Below the pieces are notes generated by a model that made no database searches, was not told the origin of the DNA, and saw only the letters and a list, made by a program, of their open reading frames with translations. Positions 29,968 to 41,333 of a stretch of 64,000 nt of DNA are shown one piece after another (within the stretch, counting starts at the first letter, position 1; the number at the start of each line of letters is the position of its first letter). Made by a program: the position numbers and the translations under genes. Where the stretch lies: NCBI GenBank assembly GCA_023375675.1, contig JALQBC010000010.1:620001-684000 (forward strand). The letters run 5' to 3'. The DNA is from Cytospora piceicola (Eukaryota; Ascomycota; Sordariomycetes; Diaporthales; Cytosporaceae).

Positions 29968-31037
29968 TTAGTCTTTTATCCCAGCATCAGAAATATCCTT
30001 GACCTCGTCCTCGCTCAGCTTGAAGTCAAACACGCTCAGGTACTCCTTCATCCTCTCCTCCTTCTGTGACGTCGTGATCACCACGACTCCCTGATCAACG
30101 CACCACCGTAAGCAGACCAGCCCAACACTGACACCATATTTTGCCGCAGCTCGCTCAAGCGCCTTATCAAGCGGGCTTCCGGGGCTCGGATTCCGTGTCA
30201 CAGGGTGCATGGCACCGTAGGTCGACACAGCGATGCCACGCCCTTCAGCGCATAATCGTGAGAAATCTGTCAGTTCTCGATGCTGCAGATAAGGGTGAAA
30301 CTCTATCTGGTTGATGCTCGGGGTTATATGAGTCTGTGGGCCAGCTAGGGTGGTGGCGAGGTGTGTCTCCTCGTAATTGGATACACCGATGGACCGGGCT
30401 TTACCGCTGGCTTTGACGGCTTGCATGTGTACCTAAGCGGCTGGGAGATCTGCATCAGGGCCCTGAAGATAGGGAGTGTGGACCAGATACCTATTTGGAA
30501 GGAAGAAATATCAGTATCGGATACTTAGGTATATGTGCAGCGCGCTCAGGTGGAGAGATGGAGGGGAAGGAGTTGCATACAAGTCCACGTAGTCCAGGCC
30601 TAGCTTCTTCAAGCTGACTTCAATTTTCCTCTTGGCAAGAGCAAAGTCGGATGATATTTTGGTCGTCACGAAAAGGTCTTGCCGCTTCACAAGCCCCTCG
30701 TCAACCACCTCCTTGATGGCGGTCCCGAGCTCTGCCTCTGTCTGGTACATTTCTGCAGTGTCAAGATGCCGGAACCCTGCTCGTACGGCCATCTTGATTG
30801 CCTCCACGATATTACGGTCAATCGTATCGGAAGCAGTCAGAGTGATATTTGACCGGGAGGCAAGTTTGCTCCTTATGTGGGCAGTTCCAGTCCCGAATCC
30901 GAGCTGATCAGGAAAGTTGCTGGTCAGCAAAGTCCGCGATTGCTCTGGTACAACAACAAGAGAGTGTTTCTAATATCATAGAAGAGGTATCTCACCAGTG
31001 GAATAGAGATGCCATCGTTCAGTGTTAAGGTCGTCAT
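29968..31037 (-). CDS. Aldo-keto reductase
   Basis: Three exons on the minus strand, 31037-30996 (14 codons, MTTLTLNDGISIPL), 30903-30581 and 30490-29968, give 295 residues. Introns of 92 and 90 nt have GTGAGA and GTATGC donors. The first junction restores IPLLGFGTGT, the usual first strand. The catalytic tetrad is complete: Asp62 and Tyr67 in HLDTAEMYQTE, Lys96 in FVTTKI, His126 in YLVHTP. Later hallmarks are SIGVSNYEE, INQIEFHPYLQ, LVCLRWCVDQGVVVI and the NADPH-contact stretch TTSQKEERMKEYL. The enzyme reduces aldehydes or ketones with NADPH in the cytosol; the substrate cannot be told. It is about 300 residues as expected. Its second intron holds a TACTTAGGTA variant of the recurring palindrome (30522-30531). 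A cluster role with neighbouring accessory genes is possible but unsupported. Confidence 0.92.
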
Positions 31038-32191
31038 CTTGGCTGTCACCTGTATAAGGACCAGTTGACCGATATACTTACGTGTGTAGTCGTACAATAC
31101 CACGGCAGATATATCTCAGGTGCTAATTAAGCACAGGACATCTACACAACATTGAAGATTTACATGAAGTATTTAATACCCTTCCTGTCTACTACGAACC
31201 TTATTCTTATTATATACTTGGGCCTTAGATGGATCAACAACGCCTTTTAGACCCGACTTTCCCCTCTACACTGGCCATCACCTAGGCCGATTCGGCACCG
31301 ATACGCCGAAACGAAGCCGACAGCCTGCACGAACCGAGAAGTAGACAAGCATAAATTGACCTTGCTCTGGTTGGTGAGTCATATATGTGCACCTAAACGT
31401 CTCACGTACTATATAAACTGAATTGGTCTGGAGTGAGAAGGGCAAGAAGGGGACGGGCCGGACTAGAAGGAGAAGATCCATATGTCTGCCACTGTTGACA
31501 CCTCTGCATTCTCAGAACCAAGCGGTGAAGACAACACCCACATGTCTTCAAGAAGGAATGAAAGACAAGATAAGCGAATGTCATGCAATAGATACTCTCA
31601 ATGGCTGCTGCAGAACTCATGAACGCAACTCGTCTACATACTTTTATTGTGTAACTCTTGCAGGAAAGCATTCTAAAAGAGTCTTGGGTCTCCGTCCTTG
31701 GTGTAAGGGGGCCGTACGCGCGGGAACCCTGGATTGGACTCTGTTAACCCGTGTACTCGAGTCCGGTACTAAGCCACTTAAGCGCCTAGGAAGTAAAACA
31801 ATGTGACAGGGAACGACACAGTCAACCTTGCTTATGTTCTGTAACAGCCCTGTGATGATCTTTCAAGCCTTCGACCCGTTTGTAAAAAGGGTTTGATCAG
31901 ACAATTTCAAAAGCTTTGGTATAGTCAGTTGCTTACAAAGCATGGATTACAGAGCAAGCAAACACCGATCCGAGGCACGTTTACAGTGGGCATGATAAAA
32001 TTAGGCTGCTTAAGAATCCATGATATCATTGAAGTGACATCAACTTCTTTGACATCCAGTCAACTTCCTTCTTTGTATGTCACTGGCAACTAACCAACAC
32101 ACACATTTCTCAACCTTTTGGATCTCACAAGCCACACGTCCCAACAACTACCATACCAAACACACCTCAGTCAGTCAGTAAATCATTCAAT
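31038..32191. other. Divergent intergenic region
   Basis: About 1.15 kb between the aldo-keto reductase (-) and the medium-chain reductase (+), holding both promoters. The 3' end is rich in CACACA/CAACTACC words typical of fungal leaders. No convincing gene; frames near 31423-31806 overlap on both strands and look random. Confidence 0.45.
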
Positions 32192-33226
32192 ATGGCCACC
32201 ATGAAAGCCCTCGTCACCCAGGAAGGCCACAAGGTCGCCGTCCAGGACTTCCCCGCCCCCAAGCCCGCCGAGGGCGAGATCCTCGTCAAGGTCAGCTACG
32301 CGGCCCAGAACCCCACAGACTGGAAGGCCGTGAGCCACGCGCCCGCGGGCCTCGTCGTGGGGTCCGACTTCAGCGGCACCGTGGCCGACGCCAACGGCTC
32401 CTCGTGGAGGCAGGGCCAGCGCGTCGCCGGCTGGATCCGGGGCACCAACAAGGAGCCCCTGCGCGGCGCCTTTGCCGAGTACTGCGTCGTCGAGAGCAGC
32501 CTCGTCTACGCCGTGCCCGACGCCGTCACCGACCAGCAGGCCGCCGTCATCCCGCTGGCCTTCGCCACCGCCGTGCAGGCCATGTTCCAGCGCCTCCAGC
32601 TCCCCGAGCCCTCCAAGCCCGCCACCTCGCCCATCCCCTTCCTCGTCAACGGCGCCACCTCGTCCGTCGGCAAGTACGCCGTCCAGCTGGGCAAGCTGGC
32701 CGGCCTCTTTGTCGTCGCGACCGGGTCCAAGAGGAACCATGAGCTGCTCAAGTCGCTGGGCGCCGACGCCGTTGTCGACTACAACGATGCCGACTGGCCA
32801 GAGCAGGTCCGGAAGATCACCCACGACGGTCTTCAGCACGCGTTTGACACCATCTCGGAGAAGGGCACGCCTGAGGCTATCGGCAGGGCCATGTCACCCA
32901 CCAAGGCTAGCCACCTCGTCTGTTTGCTGCCCCATCGGACGGGTGTCGAGAACAAGAAGGTCAAGGTCGAGAGCACCATCGCCTACACGGTCTTCGGGAT
33001 CCCGCAGAATTTCCCCGGATTCGACAACTGTGGATCTGAGACGCCAGAGGACAAGGCTTTCTGGGAGAAATACCTCTCCTTGCTTCCTGACTTGCTAACC
33101 AGTGGGAAGATTAAGCCCAACCGGGTCCGGGAGCTTGGAGGTCTGGAGGCCATCCCGACGGGCTTCAAGCTGCAGGAGGAGGGTAAGGTCAGTGCAGAGA
33201 AGCTCGTGTACAAGATCGCCGCCTAG
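32192..33226 (+). CDS. Medium-chain reductase, trans-enoyl reductase / zinc-less alcohol dehydrogenase-like
   Basis: One exon of 344 residues; a second ATG three codons downstream (GCCACCATGAAA) has a better context and may be the true start. An N-terminal GroES-like half (MKALVTQEGHKVAVQDFPAP, AAQNPTDWKA, VGSDFSGTV) is followed by a nucleotide-binding Rossmann half with LVNGATSSVGKYAVQLGKLA and VVATGSKRNHELLKSLGADA. The C-terminus has SGKIKPNRVRELGGLEAIP-type substrate-domain closure. The Cys/His ligands of zinc alcohol dehydrogenases are absent. The family includes stand-alone enoyl reductases of fungal polyketide pathways (LovC/ToxD-like) and many uncharacterised quinone or enoyl reductases that use NADPH. 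No polyketide synthase is near, so a specific pathway cannot be assigned. Third-position GC is very high, unlike the flanking non-coding DNA. Confidence 0.88.
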   Translation: MATMKALVTQEGHKVAVQDFPAPKPAEGEILVKVSYAAQNPTDWKAVSHAPAGLVVGSDFSGTVADANGSSWRQGQRVAGWIRGTNKEPLRGAFAEYCVVESSLVYAVPDAVTDQQAAVIPLAFATAVQAMFQRLQLPEPSKPATSPIPFLVNGATSSVGKYAVQLGKLAGLFVVATGSKRNHELLKSLGADAVVDYNDADWPEQVRKITHDGLQHAFDTISEKGTPEAIGRAMSPTKASHLVCLLPHRTGVENKKVKVESTIAYTVFGIPQNFPGFDNCGSETPEDKAFWEKYLSLLPDLLTSGKIKPNRVRELGGLEAIPTGFKLQEEGKVSAEKLVYKIAA

Positions 33227-33427
33227 ATGGACGCAAGACAAGAAGCCTGATGCACGTGAGCAACATTGAGGCCACACAGTCAAGATACCAAATACAAATA
33301 AATACAGTTCAAAATTCCTAAATCTCGATGCGAAATTGAATTTCGGGTCTTCTATATCGTCTATGCTACCCTTGCCTCCCTGGCCCCCTGCCCCCCTTCC
33401 TACCCATCGTGTTGTCTAGACCTGCAA

Positions 33428-34249
33428 TCAGGCCTGTACAGCCTTCACGAACGAGAAACCTGACTCCGGAAACATTACCCCGACCTTCATGACAAGCCAT
33501 AGCACTAGGAGCAACCCAGCCCAGTGCAACAGTCCGCGGCCAATAATGAATCGCTTGACCATCTTCATAGTCTTCTGGTCGTTCATCCGCGGGTACGCCG
33601 TCACAGGAACCTCCTTCCCCAGCAGGTCACAGATCGGCTCCCACCCATCCTCCGCCTGAAACTCCAGCACCTTTCGACCCCTCTTCCTCGCCTCAGCCCT
33701 GACCCAGTCATTGTGCCGGTCGTAGATCTCCCGGTCCCGGAACGTAAGGCCCCATCTCTCCATGTACAACTGGTCCGTCGCCTTCATCATCCTCATCATC
33801 GCCCTGTCGGACTTCACCAGGGCGGTGGCGCCCCAGAAGAGCCAAGAGTCGAAGAAGCGCAGCCCCTCGGAGAAGGAACGGTGCCAGGACACGGCGCCGC
33901 CAGGGCGGGTGTTCAGGATGACGGGCGCGTCCGGGTACATGTCCATCAGGTCGTCGGCGAAGACGATGGAGGGGAAGTCGGCCGTCGCGGCGAAGCCGGC
34001 GAAGAGCCGCGAGAGGATATTGCGCCGCTTGGCAGTGTCCTCCTCCTGGACGGCTGCGGTGACGAGGCGTTGGCGCTCGGCCGAAGGCTGGACGTGGGCC
34101 ATGTGCATGCATGGCTGGTAGCCTAGCGTCTCAAGGGCGGCTTGGAGGGACGAGGTTGCGCATCTTGGCAGGCCGAGGGCGAGGGCTTGAGGATGGGTGG
34201 AAGTGGCGAGGGACTGGTGGTCGATGGTATCATGGACGAAGCGGACCAT
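33428..34249 (-). CDS. Sulfotransferase-like protein (Sulfotransfer_4 family), membrane-anchored
   Basis: One exon of 273 residues starting MVRFVHDTIDHQ at an ATG in CAACCATGG context; the open frame continues upstream without an ATG. The fungal Sulfotransfer_4 pattern is clear: ALGLPRCATSSLQAALETLG (the P-loop-like PAPS-binding start), PCMHMAHV, ADFPSIVFADDLMDMYPDAP, VILNTRPGGAVSWHRSFSEG, then YDRHNDWVRAEA, VLEFQAEDGWEPICDLLGKE and the VP-x-x-x-YPRMND ending. A single C-terminal hydrophobic helix (LLHWAGLLLVLWLVMKVGVMF) anchors it in a membrane. Proteins of this family are common in filamentous fungi and mostly uncharacterised; sulfate transfer from PAPS is inferred from fold only. The 3' end lies 200 bp from the convergent reductase gene. 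Confidence 0.87.
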   Translation of the reverse strand: MVRFVHDTIDHQSLATSTHPQALALGLPRCATSSLQAALETLGYQPCMHMAHVQPSAERQRLVTAAVQEEDTAKRRNILSRLFAGFAATADFPSIVFADDLMDMYPDAPVILNTRPGGAVSWHRSFSEGLRFFDSWLFWGATALVKSDRAMMRMMKATDQLYMERWGLTFRDREIYDRHNDWVRAEARKRGRKVLEFQAEDGWEPICDLLGKEVPVTAYPRMNDQKTMKMVKRFIIGRGLLHWAGLLLVLWLVMKVGVMFPESGFSFVKAVQA

Positions 34250-35561
34250 GGTTGCTGCTGAGGCTATGATGCTCGCAGAGTATTTCTCTTTGAAAATGGA
34301 GGCTTGGGTTGTACTTCGGGTGAGATGCACAGATAGTCAAAGGCCTGGCCCCTCTCCTGGTCAAGACAGAAAGACAGGCTGTATATACCTCGATTCCATT
34401 CCTCGACATCAGCCCTCGGACTTTCCCATCGGTAGTAGACCATGTAGGAATGACCGTGAGAGACCGCCAAGGCCTCAGAAATAGAACATTTGCTGGTTTT
34501 GCCCTTCCTCGGGCACGAAGCCACTGGGGTTGGCTCTGAGCTCGATCCCGGCCCTCTAGGGGCACAAAGCTCATATCTGAGCCATGGAAAATGTCCAGTC
34601 GGAGCACACGGGAGAGCCCACCCTTGGGCGAAAGGTAAGGTAAGACAACGGCCCCGACCAGTTGACGATCCCCATCTCAGGGGCATCGTATTGCTCCAAA
34701 GACCAGATGAACAACGGCCGTCGTACCGCTTCCCGCTAGGTAAGCCACAATAGAGTAAGAGCGTGGAAGGTCAGACGGACACATTGAGAAGGAGTAAGAG
34801 TCAGGTCTTACGGTCTGTCAATGGCCAGGAACCGAATATGGGACAAACGAGCATGCTGTTCCCCGAGAGCTAGGGGAACGATTCCAACGTGGCCGATATC
34901 TCACGAGCATGCTAAGCATGGGGAAGCCCGCGAGGACCAGGCATGATCTGGCGTGGAAATACTTGTGACCTAGATCCGGACACGAAGAATGATTGCGATA
35001 TTGGAGAAGAAAGACCCCTAGAGCCTCAAGTGACGTCTCAAGGGGCACCGACTTCCGATATCAACCACCAAACGCGGATGTGGAAGTGCTCCCGACACCC
35101 GAGCCGGCTTCCGTATGTAAGACAAGGCGATCTTGATCCAATCAGGGGTTGCTTCTTTGACATGCCACGATACAGCTGCTAGCTATTTGTGTGCGGTGAT
35201 ACGATGTGGTGTAGAGGTGTGCAGTAAGCGAATATCCTCTAGGGGTGCCGGTCCGACACGGCAAGACCGGCTTGGGTCAATGATCCTTGGAGTTGTTGAA
35301 AGGGCGCATAAGCCATAGAACAACAGTGAGGGAAGAACCGCGGCCAAGTTGGGTCAGTTCATTGACCATCTTCCCAGTGGTTGCAAGCTCACATTGCCCG
35401 ATACATCCAGGCCAGTCTTGGGAAGACGACGAATGGTGCCCTGGTCTTTACACGGGATTTTTCCATTCGACACAGTGGTGTCGATCTTTGATGCCTGTTC
35501 AGCAACGAGGACAATTCATCAGAACAGCGGCGCCTAGCCGTGTAGACCGGACGGCACACTG
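34250..35561. other. Intergenic region
   Basis: About 1.3 kb between two minus-strand genes. It includes the sulfotransferase-like promoter and the 3' flank of the aspartic-protease homologue. Frames here overlap on both strands and show no family character. Confidence 0.45.
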
Positions 35562-37629
35562 TCATTCAGGGGGCAAGACGATGACTGCGGGCAGAATCAC
35601 CGTTGGAGCTGATGCTGAAGCGCGGTCATCATCTGCTGTCCTTCTTAAATCAGACAAGGTACCCAGCACCTTCTGCTCTGATAAGTCACTCTTGAACTTG
35701 GTCTGTGTCTCAGTGCTTGGTGATTTCGGCTCCCCCTTCACGCCCCCCTGAATCGATGAACCCGCTAGGGAAGCTGTCACCACCGCAAGACCGCCTGCGG
35801 GTTCGGCGTCTCCAACCACACTGGTGTTTGTTCGTACACCCAAGCTTTGTGGGGCCGACGGTCCTACTCTTGGGCTCTGATGATGATTGTTAAGCTGTGA
35901 CACCGGTGGCGCAGGTGTACGTGAGCTCTGCAGAGCCCCCACTTGTAACCGGAGCTTCTTTTGATGGTAATAGATCGTGTAACCAATTGCCACAACGATT
36001 ACACCGACGCCAACGGCGCCCACAGCAACACCGATGTCACCGGCTGTGTTGAAGACTTTGGGTGGCACATTTGTGTCGTCGAAGACGCGGGGCTGGACAA
36101 TCTTGCTCCCACATAAGTTGCTGGTGCAAGTCGAGTCAAGCGAGCTGGTGATGGGGACCCGAGTAAATTTCGACGCAGCAGCATATGTTGTTGTGGTACT
36201 CGAAAGCATGCTACTCGGCGAGGTTTCCGGTATGACTGTCGGTTGTCCAGCTACACTCCATGCGGATGGAATGGGCGCTCCGTGGTTTGCGAAGGACACC
36301 AAGTGGGAGTTGTTCAGTGCGTCGGAGTCCATCCTTGCCTGAGCCAGGGCTACTTTGTTGTTGTGCAGATCGAAGACGGCATAAGCATTGCGAAGGAAGT
36401 CCTCTCCGAGGTTGTAAGTGGCAGGGCTTGACCCGTTGACTATTGAGAAAGCGCATAGCGGTTCGCCACTTTTGTTCATCCGCAGGTCCTGTACCTCCTG
36501 CTCCACGACCATAGTCCGAAGATGCATGGTGATCTGTGGACCACTCCGACCAGCGAAACCATAGACAAAGGTACCTTGGCCTTTGCTGAGTCGGCAGGGA
36601 ACAGTGGGACAGTTGCATGCCTCGGTATACTCGGCTCCAGCTACCTTCCACAATGCTTCCGCAAGTTTTTGAGGAAATGTCGAGAATGCGGTACCCAGTT
36701 TCAGGGCCACTGGGGTCGGGTCATCTTCATATCGCACGAGAACATCGTCTCCAGATGAGCTAGATGCCTTGACATAGGACAGCAGGATCCTTGGTCCTTG
36801 GTAGGCCATGTCTCGGTATACCATATCGATGCTTTTCAGGTGCCCAGAGTACTTATTCGAGTCGAGGGCCCCAAAGAGGAGGCTTCCCGTGTCTGTTCTG
36901 CCGTCAATACCAGGATCAGAATAGAGAAAGACAAACGGACCTATGTGATCGAGCCAACCTGCCAACCAGATGCTGAAGGCTTCTGTCGTGGCCACGCCCT
37001 GGTCCACAAGAGCCCCAGTCAGACCATCTTCTAACACCTCGCTGCTAGGATTAGGATATCCTAAGGCCAAGACGCCCGAGTCCATACTGAGATTATGGGC
37101 GATTCCCATTGAGAAGTTGGCAATAGTAAGGTCGGAAAATCCGATGTCATCGCGAAACCAAGAACCTTCAGCATTCAGCATCTGTGCACGGGTGCTAGGG
37201 AGCCATGAAAATCGACCGGGAGTAAGACGGAAAGTAGCCGAGAGACTTGGGTCAACTACTTCGGCATCAGCATCCAACTAATATTGCTCAAGGCTCATTG
37301 CATGTGGTTGTTTGTGACTCACGAGCGCCCATGGTGCATTTCCCAGGCACACAGGAAGATGCATTACTAGCAGGAACGAATGTAATCGCCCCAGCGTCGT
37401 TGCGTAACTGGAGGGTTAATAGTTGCCCTGGATTCCCGATCTTTGTTTTCACGAAATACGAGCCCCGAAAGCGCTCGAGCCTCACTGGCTTCGCATCACT
37501 AGATCCGGGGCGATGAACGGCTGGATCTATGGGCCGAGGCTGTAGATGAGCCAATACGGGCGCTGTGGGCGCTGTGGACGCCACGAAGAGCATGAGGACC
37601 GCCAATCGCGCCACCAGCAAAGGCAGCAT
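35562..37629 (-). CDS. Membrane-anchored aspartic protease homologue (family A1), probably inactive
   Basis: Two exons on the minus strand, 37629-37323 and 37255-35562, give 666 residues. The 67-nt intron (GTGAGT, acceptor GAAGTAG) rejoins GALDPSLSATF; an AG 22 nt earlier would bring in a stop. Order: signal peptide (MLPLLVARLAVLMLFVAST), propeptide-like stretch, pepsin-fold domain, Ser/Thr-rich linker, one transmembrane helix near 509-532 (AVGAVGVGVIVVAIGYTIYY), and a basic then Ser/Pro-rich cytoplasmic tail. Pepsin-fold landmarks are GSYFVKTKIGNPGQ, the Gly-Ser-Leu-Leu-Phe-Gly-Ala segment with KYSG, and paired cysteines (CNCPTVPC). The first active-site motif is Asp-Ala-Gly at 78-80 instead of Asp-Thr/Ser-Gly. 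At the second, the aspartate is replaced: ALKLGTAF with Lys288 where Asp is expected. Without the second Asp proteolysis is not expected. The layout resembles yapsin-like cell-surface proteases. Confidence 0.83.
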
Positions 37630-39224
37630 GATAAGGAAGTCCACTGAGACAGGGCCTCGAGTCAAGCTGGAAGAGGGTTCGGGAATGCCATGGGAATCCG
37701 TGTTCAGTTGACGACGTGGAGTCTGAACCACTGGAGGTTGATGGTCCAGCAGAGTAAGGACACTTGACCCGGCCCTACTTCCGTGTGTCGTCTCCAACCA
37801 GACCTTGGGTCATAATCGCAGCAAGGGAAACGACTTGGGGCTTATTTAGGTAGGATGAGAGGGTTCGATATGCAATCCGATATCTGAGCGAACAGGTTCA
37901 CATCTGTACTCATTGATGTAAATGGATCCGGAGTCAGGAAAGATGAAGTGAGATCAGTCCAAGGACACGACAATCCCGCATCTTGGCCATGGAGAATACC
38001 TAGGTAGCCTTGGACGTACTGAGGCGCCTTGCGGCTTAGTACTCGAGAGTAAGCAGCGAAGGAAGCATATCTAAGCACACCTATGCCAACTAGGACAAGC
38101 GAGTCTGAGACAGGCAAACATTTGACAATGTGGCGCCTGCCAGATGCGGCTTGACGCTGGCGTGGCTGCAATACACCGTCGAAAGTACTGGGGTGGTCAC
38201 CGACCAGTAGATGGCAGCCAGTAGACCCCGGTGCACCAGAAGCTTTTCTGCCGGGAGACCGGGGTTCGAGGGAGGACTGGCTGGACTGACATGATAACCA
38301 AGGTCTCTAGCAGCTTCATCGGACCGTGGCAGGTGAGACCTGTCCCCATCATATGAGACTCAGAAACTGTTTAGCAAAGGTTCTACAGCTCGTTGCCACC
38401 AACTATCGCCAGTCCGAATTCGACATAGCCTTGGAGGTTTCAGGGGCCGGACGGGCAGTGTGTCTGTCAAGACTGATTGGAGGTGATCGAGTGAAGGGAC
38501 GGAGGTTAGAGTGTTGCGACAGCGCGAATAGCCATAGACTTCCAAGGTTGCCGGAGTACTATTACTCCCGAGTTTAGTAGGGCTGATAGGGCTGATAGTA
38601 CCTAGGCATATAATAAACGCCAATGACTTCCTAGTTGGTTTGGATTAATTTGACTACCTGGTACTAAGTATGTATCATTGGTAATACCCCGCTTGACTAA
38701 GGGTAGGTATCATTTGAGTGTTGAGAGTTGAGACGTTCGGTCGTGTTGGCGGTTACGGAAACAAATGGACGGTAGACCCCGACCGTTGATGATGTCAGCA
38801 GTATTACCGTTGCCATATCCGACAGGCAACGTGCGACTCCGACGTTGAGACACTTTGCACTTTGCTTCGCCTCCTCCTCATCTCGACCTCCTAGGCTTCC
38901 CTGCCTTTCCTCAATCCACCCGTTAATTCGATCAATTTACCATTCCATCAACACTCTGAAACAACGGAGGCAAGAACACTGTGCTCTTTTCATCGTGACG
39001 CCGCCATCAAAACCTGAACATAACATCACGAACTACCTGCACAGTCGGCAAGTCCATTAGCGAGCAGTCGAGATAGGGAAACGACCAAGTAGAACGTCAT
39101 TCACGACTCAATTAAGGGCCCAACCACTCGCGATCCACCACCGTCATCATCGTCGCAGCTCCTCCCTGAACACAGCACTTTAGCTAGTCCTCTCGGCACC
39201 GGACTGTGCTCCGTCTTCTTCAAG
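37630..39224. other. Divergent intergenic region
   Basis: About 1.6 kb between the aspartic-protease homologue (-) and the second Mpv17-family gene (+), containing both promoters. One TACCTAGGTA palindrome lies at 37997-38006. The stretch 38840-39224 is pyrimidine/C-rich and probably a long 5' leader of the gene at 39225. No gene seen. Confidence 0.45.
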
Positions 39225-40461
39225 ATGACCTGGGACCTCACCCGTCGTCGATTAACTCGGGCGATCAACAGCAAATACATTTTTGATCGCATTGTATGTC
39301 CCTACTGTGCACCCAGGATGTCTGACCCGCTTTCGTCATATTGATTTCACGATCTACTGCGCTTGCCTATCCTATCGCCTATCCCACATACCTACCTAGT
39401 ATTGCAGTGCTATATACTGCCAGAGAAAAGGTTAAGAACAGCAACTGACATGATTCTTCTCACCTACAGCCTCTCCTACATGCTATCATTTTTCTCATCG
39501 AAATGGCCATTCTCGCGCGGATAGTTGCAAGGTACAATGCATTTTATGGCGAACGCCCTGGTATGTGCCAACCGTGAATGCGACTCCCGGCAACCAGTCT
39601 TGAGCACCATCCCACTCGATTCCCTTGATGCCAGAATCCTGTGAAAGCATGCATGCTGACCCATTACAGTGCTCACCATGATGGTGTCCAATGCCGTCCT
39701 GGGAGGCGTAGCCGACACTGTCGCGCAGTCCATCACTGCGATGCGCCAACGCGCCCTCAAGAAGGCCCCATCGTCCCCTGGCGCAAGAGATACAGCTTAC
39801 GAACTCGACCTGAAAGACCCGTTCACCGAGCGAGAGCTGATCCCCGAGTCCAAGATCCTGCCGCCGCCATTCGACTTCGAGCGGCTTACGAGGTTCATGG
39901 CGTACGGTTTTGCTATGGCGCCGCTCCAGTTCAGGTGGTTCAGATTCCTGGAGAAGACCTTCCCCATCACGAAGACCGCTGCCTTTGCGCCGGCCATGAA
40001 GAGGGTTGCTTTCGACCAGCTCATATTCGCGCCATTCGGTACGTCCACTCAGGGCATTGCCTCCTTGCTGGGGCATTGTGCGAAGGATCGCGTTGTGCTA
40101 ACATGGGTACAGGTGTGCTCTGCTTTTTCAGCGCCATGACCCTTGCCGAGGGTGGCGGCCGACGTGCCGTCTACTCGAAGCTTCGGGACATGTACCTACC
40201 CACGCTAAAGGCCAACTACGTGGTCTGGCCTGCAGTGCAGGTCATCAATTTCAGGTTGATGCCTGTCCAGTTCCAGCTCGTGAGTATTATATGTCAACAG
40301 CCGTTTTTAGGTCTCACAGATTACTGACTCGAATTTGGCAGCCTTTTGTGTCCACCATAGGTATTGCCTGGACCGCATACCTTTCCCTCACCAACGCCGC
40401 CGAGGAGGTGGACCCGCCTCATCCTGCCGCTTCCAGCTCCCCCAACATCCGCCTGGAGTAA
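39225..40461 (+). CDS. Mpv17/PMP22 family membrane protein (second of two)
   Basis: Five exons: 39225-39293, 39470-39560, 39670-40038, 40113-40279, 40342-40461; 271 residues. Introns of 176, 109, 74 and 62 nt have GTATGT, GTATGT, GTACGT and GTGAGT donors; the third has a GCTAACA branch point. The first exon (MTWDLTRRRLTRAINSKYIF) joins in phase to a hydrophobic stretch leading to MAILARIVARYNAFYGERP, the usual family start. If translation instead begins at the ATG at 39503, the protein has 237 residues. Family motifs: VLTMMVSNAVLGGVADTVAQ, RLTRFMAYGFAMAPLQFRWF, then NYVVWPAVQVINFRLMPVQF and a last helix (GIAWTAYLSLTN). A charged insert near 85-120 separates the first helices. Function as for the family: a mitochondrial or peroxisomal membrane protein; the two window copies differ enough to be old paralogues. 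Confidence 0.87.
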
Positions 40462-41333
40462 ATAATGGGATTGACTGGATTAACATGAGAAATATGAACC
40501 TTTCTTTGGGTTTACCTGCTCGACACGGCTCGGAACATAGAGCTGGGTTGGTTTCTTAGGCATGGTCTGCGGCGTTGGTCTGCTTTTTGCGGTTTCGATA
40601 TAGGAAGAGTCTTGGATTACCTTCTTCGGGTACTTTGTCGGCGTTGGGGTCAGTGTTTAGAGTCCTATACACGAATTATGCAACGATCTCAGATTGTAGC
40701 CTCTGACCACTGAAAGTCTTTTTTGAATGGTGATGTTGGATGGTGCTTGTCTTGTTCAATTTCGAAGTGGTTCTATCAATCAGGAGAATACCACGCCCAT
40801 AATTTAGGAGGTCATACATAATTAAGCAGGCAACATCGGGATCCGTCCTTGGGCATGTGATGGGTTCGCTCACGGACCGAAGACCCTCCCTCATTGTCAG
40901 CAGTTAATCCACTCCAGAAGCCCCTTGTAATGCTCAATTAGGCTTGCATGGCCAGACCATGAGATTCGAAAACAGACGAATTTTCTGCCAAGTCAAACGG
41001 TATCGGACCTTCTGATTTCTGAAAAAGGTACGGCGAGAAATATCGCGCAGGGGAAATCGGATCAGGAGAGCTCAGCTAACACTCACGTCACCAAGCAGCT
41101 AAAGAGACTGCCCCTCCAACAAGGCCGAACCACCCCACTCGCCTGAGACCACCCCGCGGTTTTTAAAGGGAGCTCTTCGCCCTCTACTTTTTTCTGAAAA
41201 GAAGATCATCCCCAAACTACCTAAGTAATTACAAACATCTACGAAACTAAACTTACCTTCGCTGCTTTTTCACCACTCTCAAGCTTTAGAAGGATTTCCA
41301 TTTTCAAATTGATACCCCCAAGACACTGCCAAT
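40462..41333. other. Intergenic region with the phosphoglycerate kinase promoter
   Basis: About 870 bases. The 3' flank of the Mpv17-family gene runs to about 40900. The stretch 41080-41333 is C/T/A-rich with GTTTTTAAAG near 41160 and a leader ending AGACACTGCCAAT before the phosphoglycerate kinase ATG, as expected of a strongly expressed fungal gene. Confidence 0.5.

Noticed and set aside
32183..32839. Minus-strand open frame of 218 codons opposite the medium-chain reductase
   Set aside because: Gly/Asp/Leu-rich antisense shadow of a recognisable enzyme.
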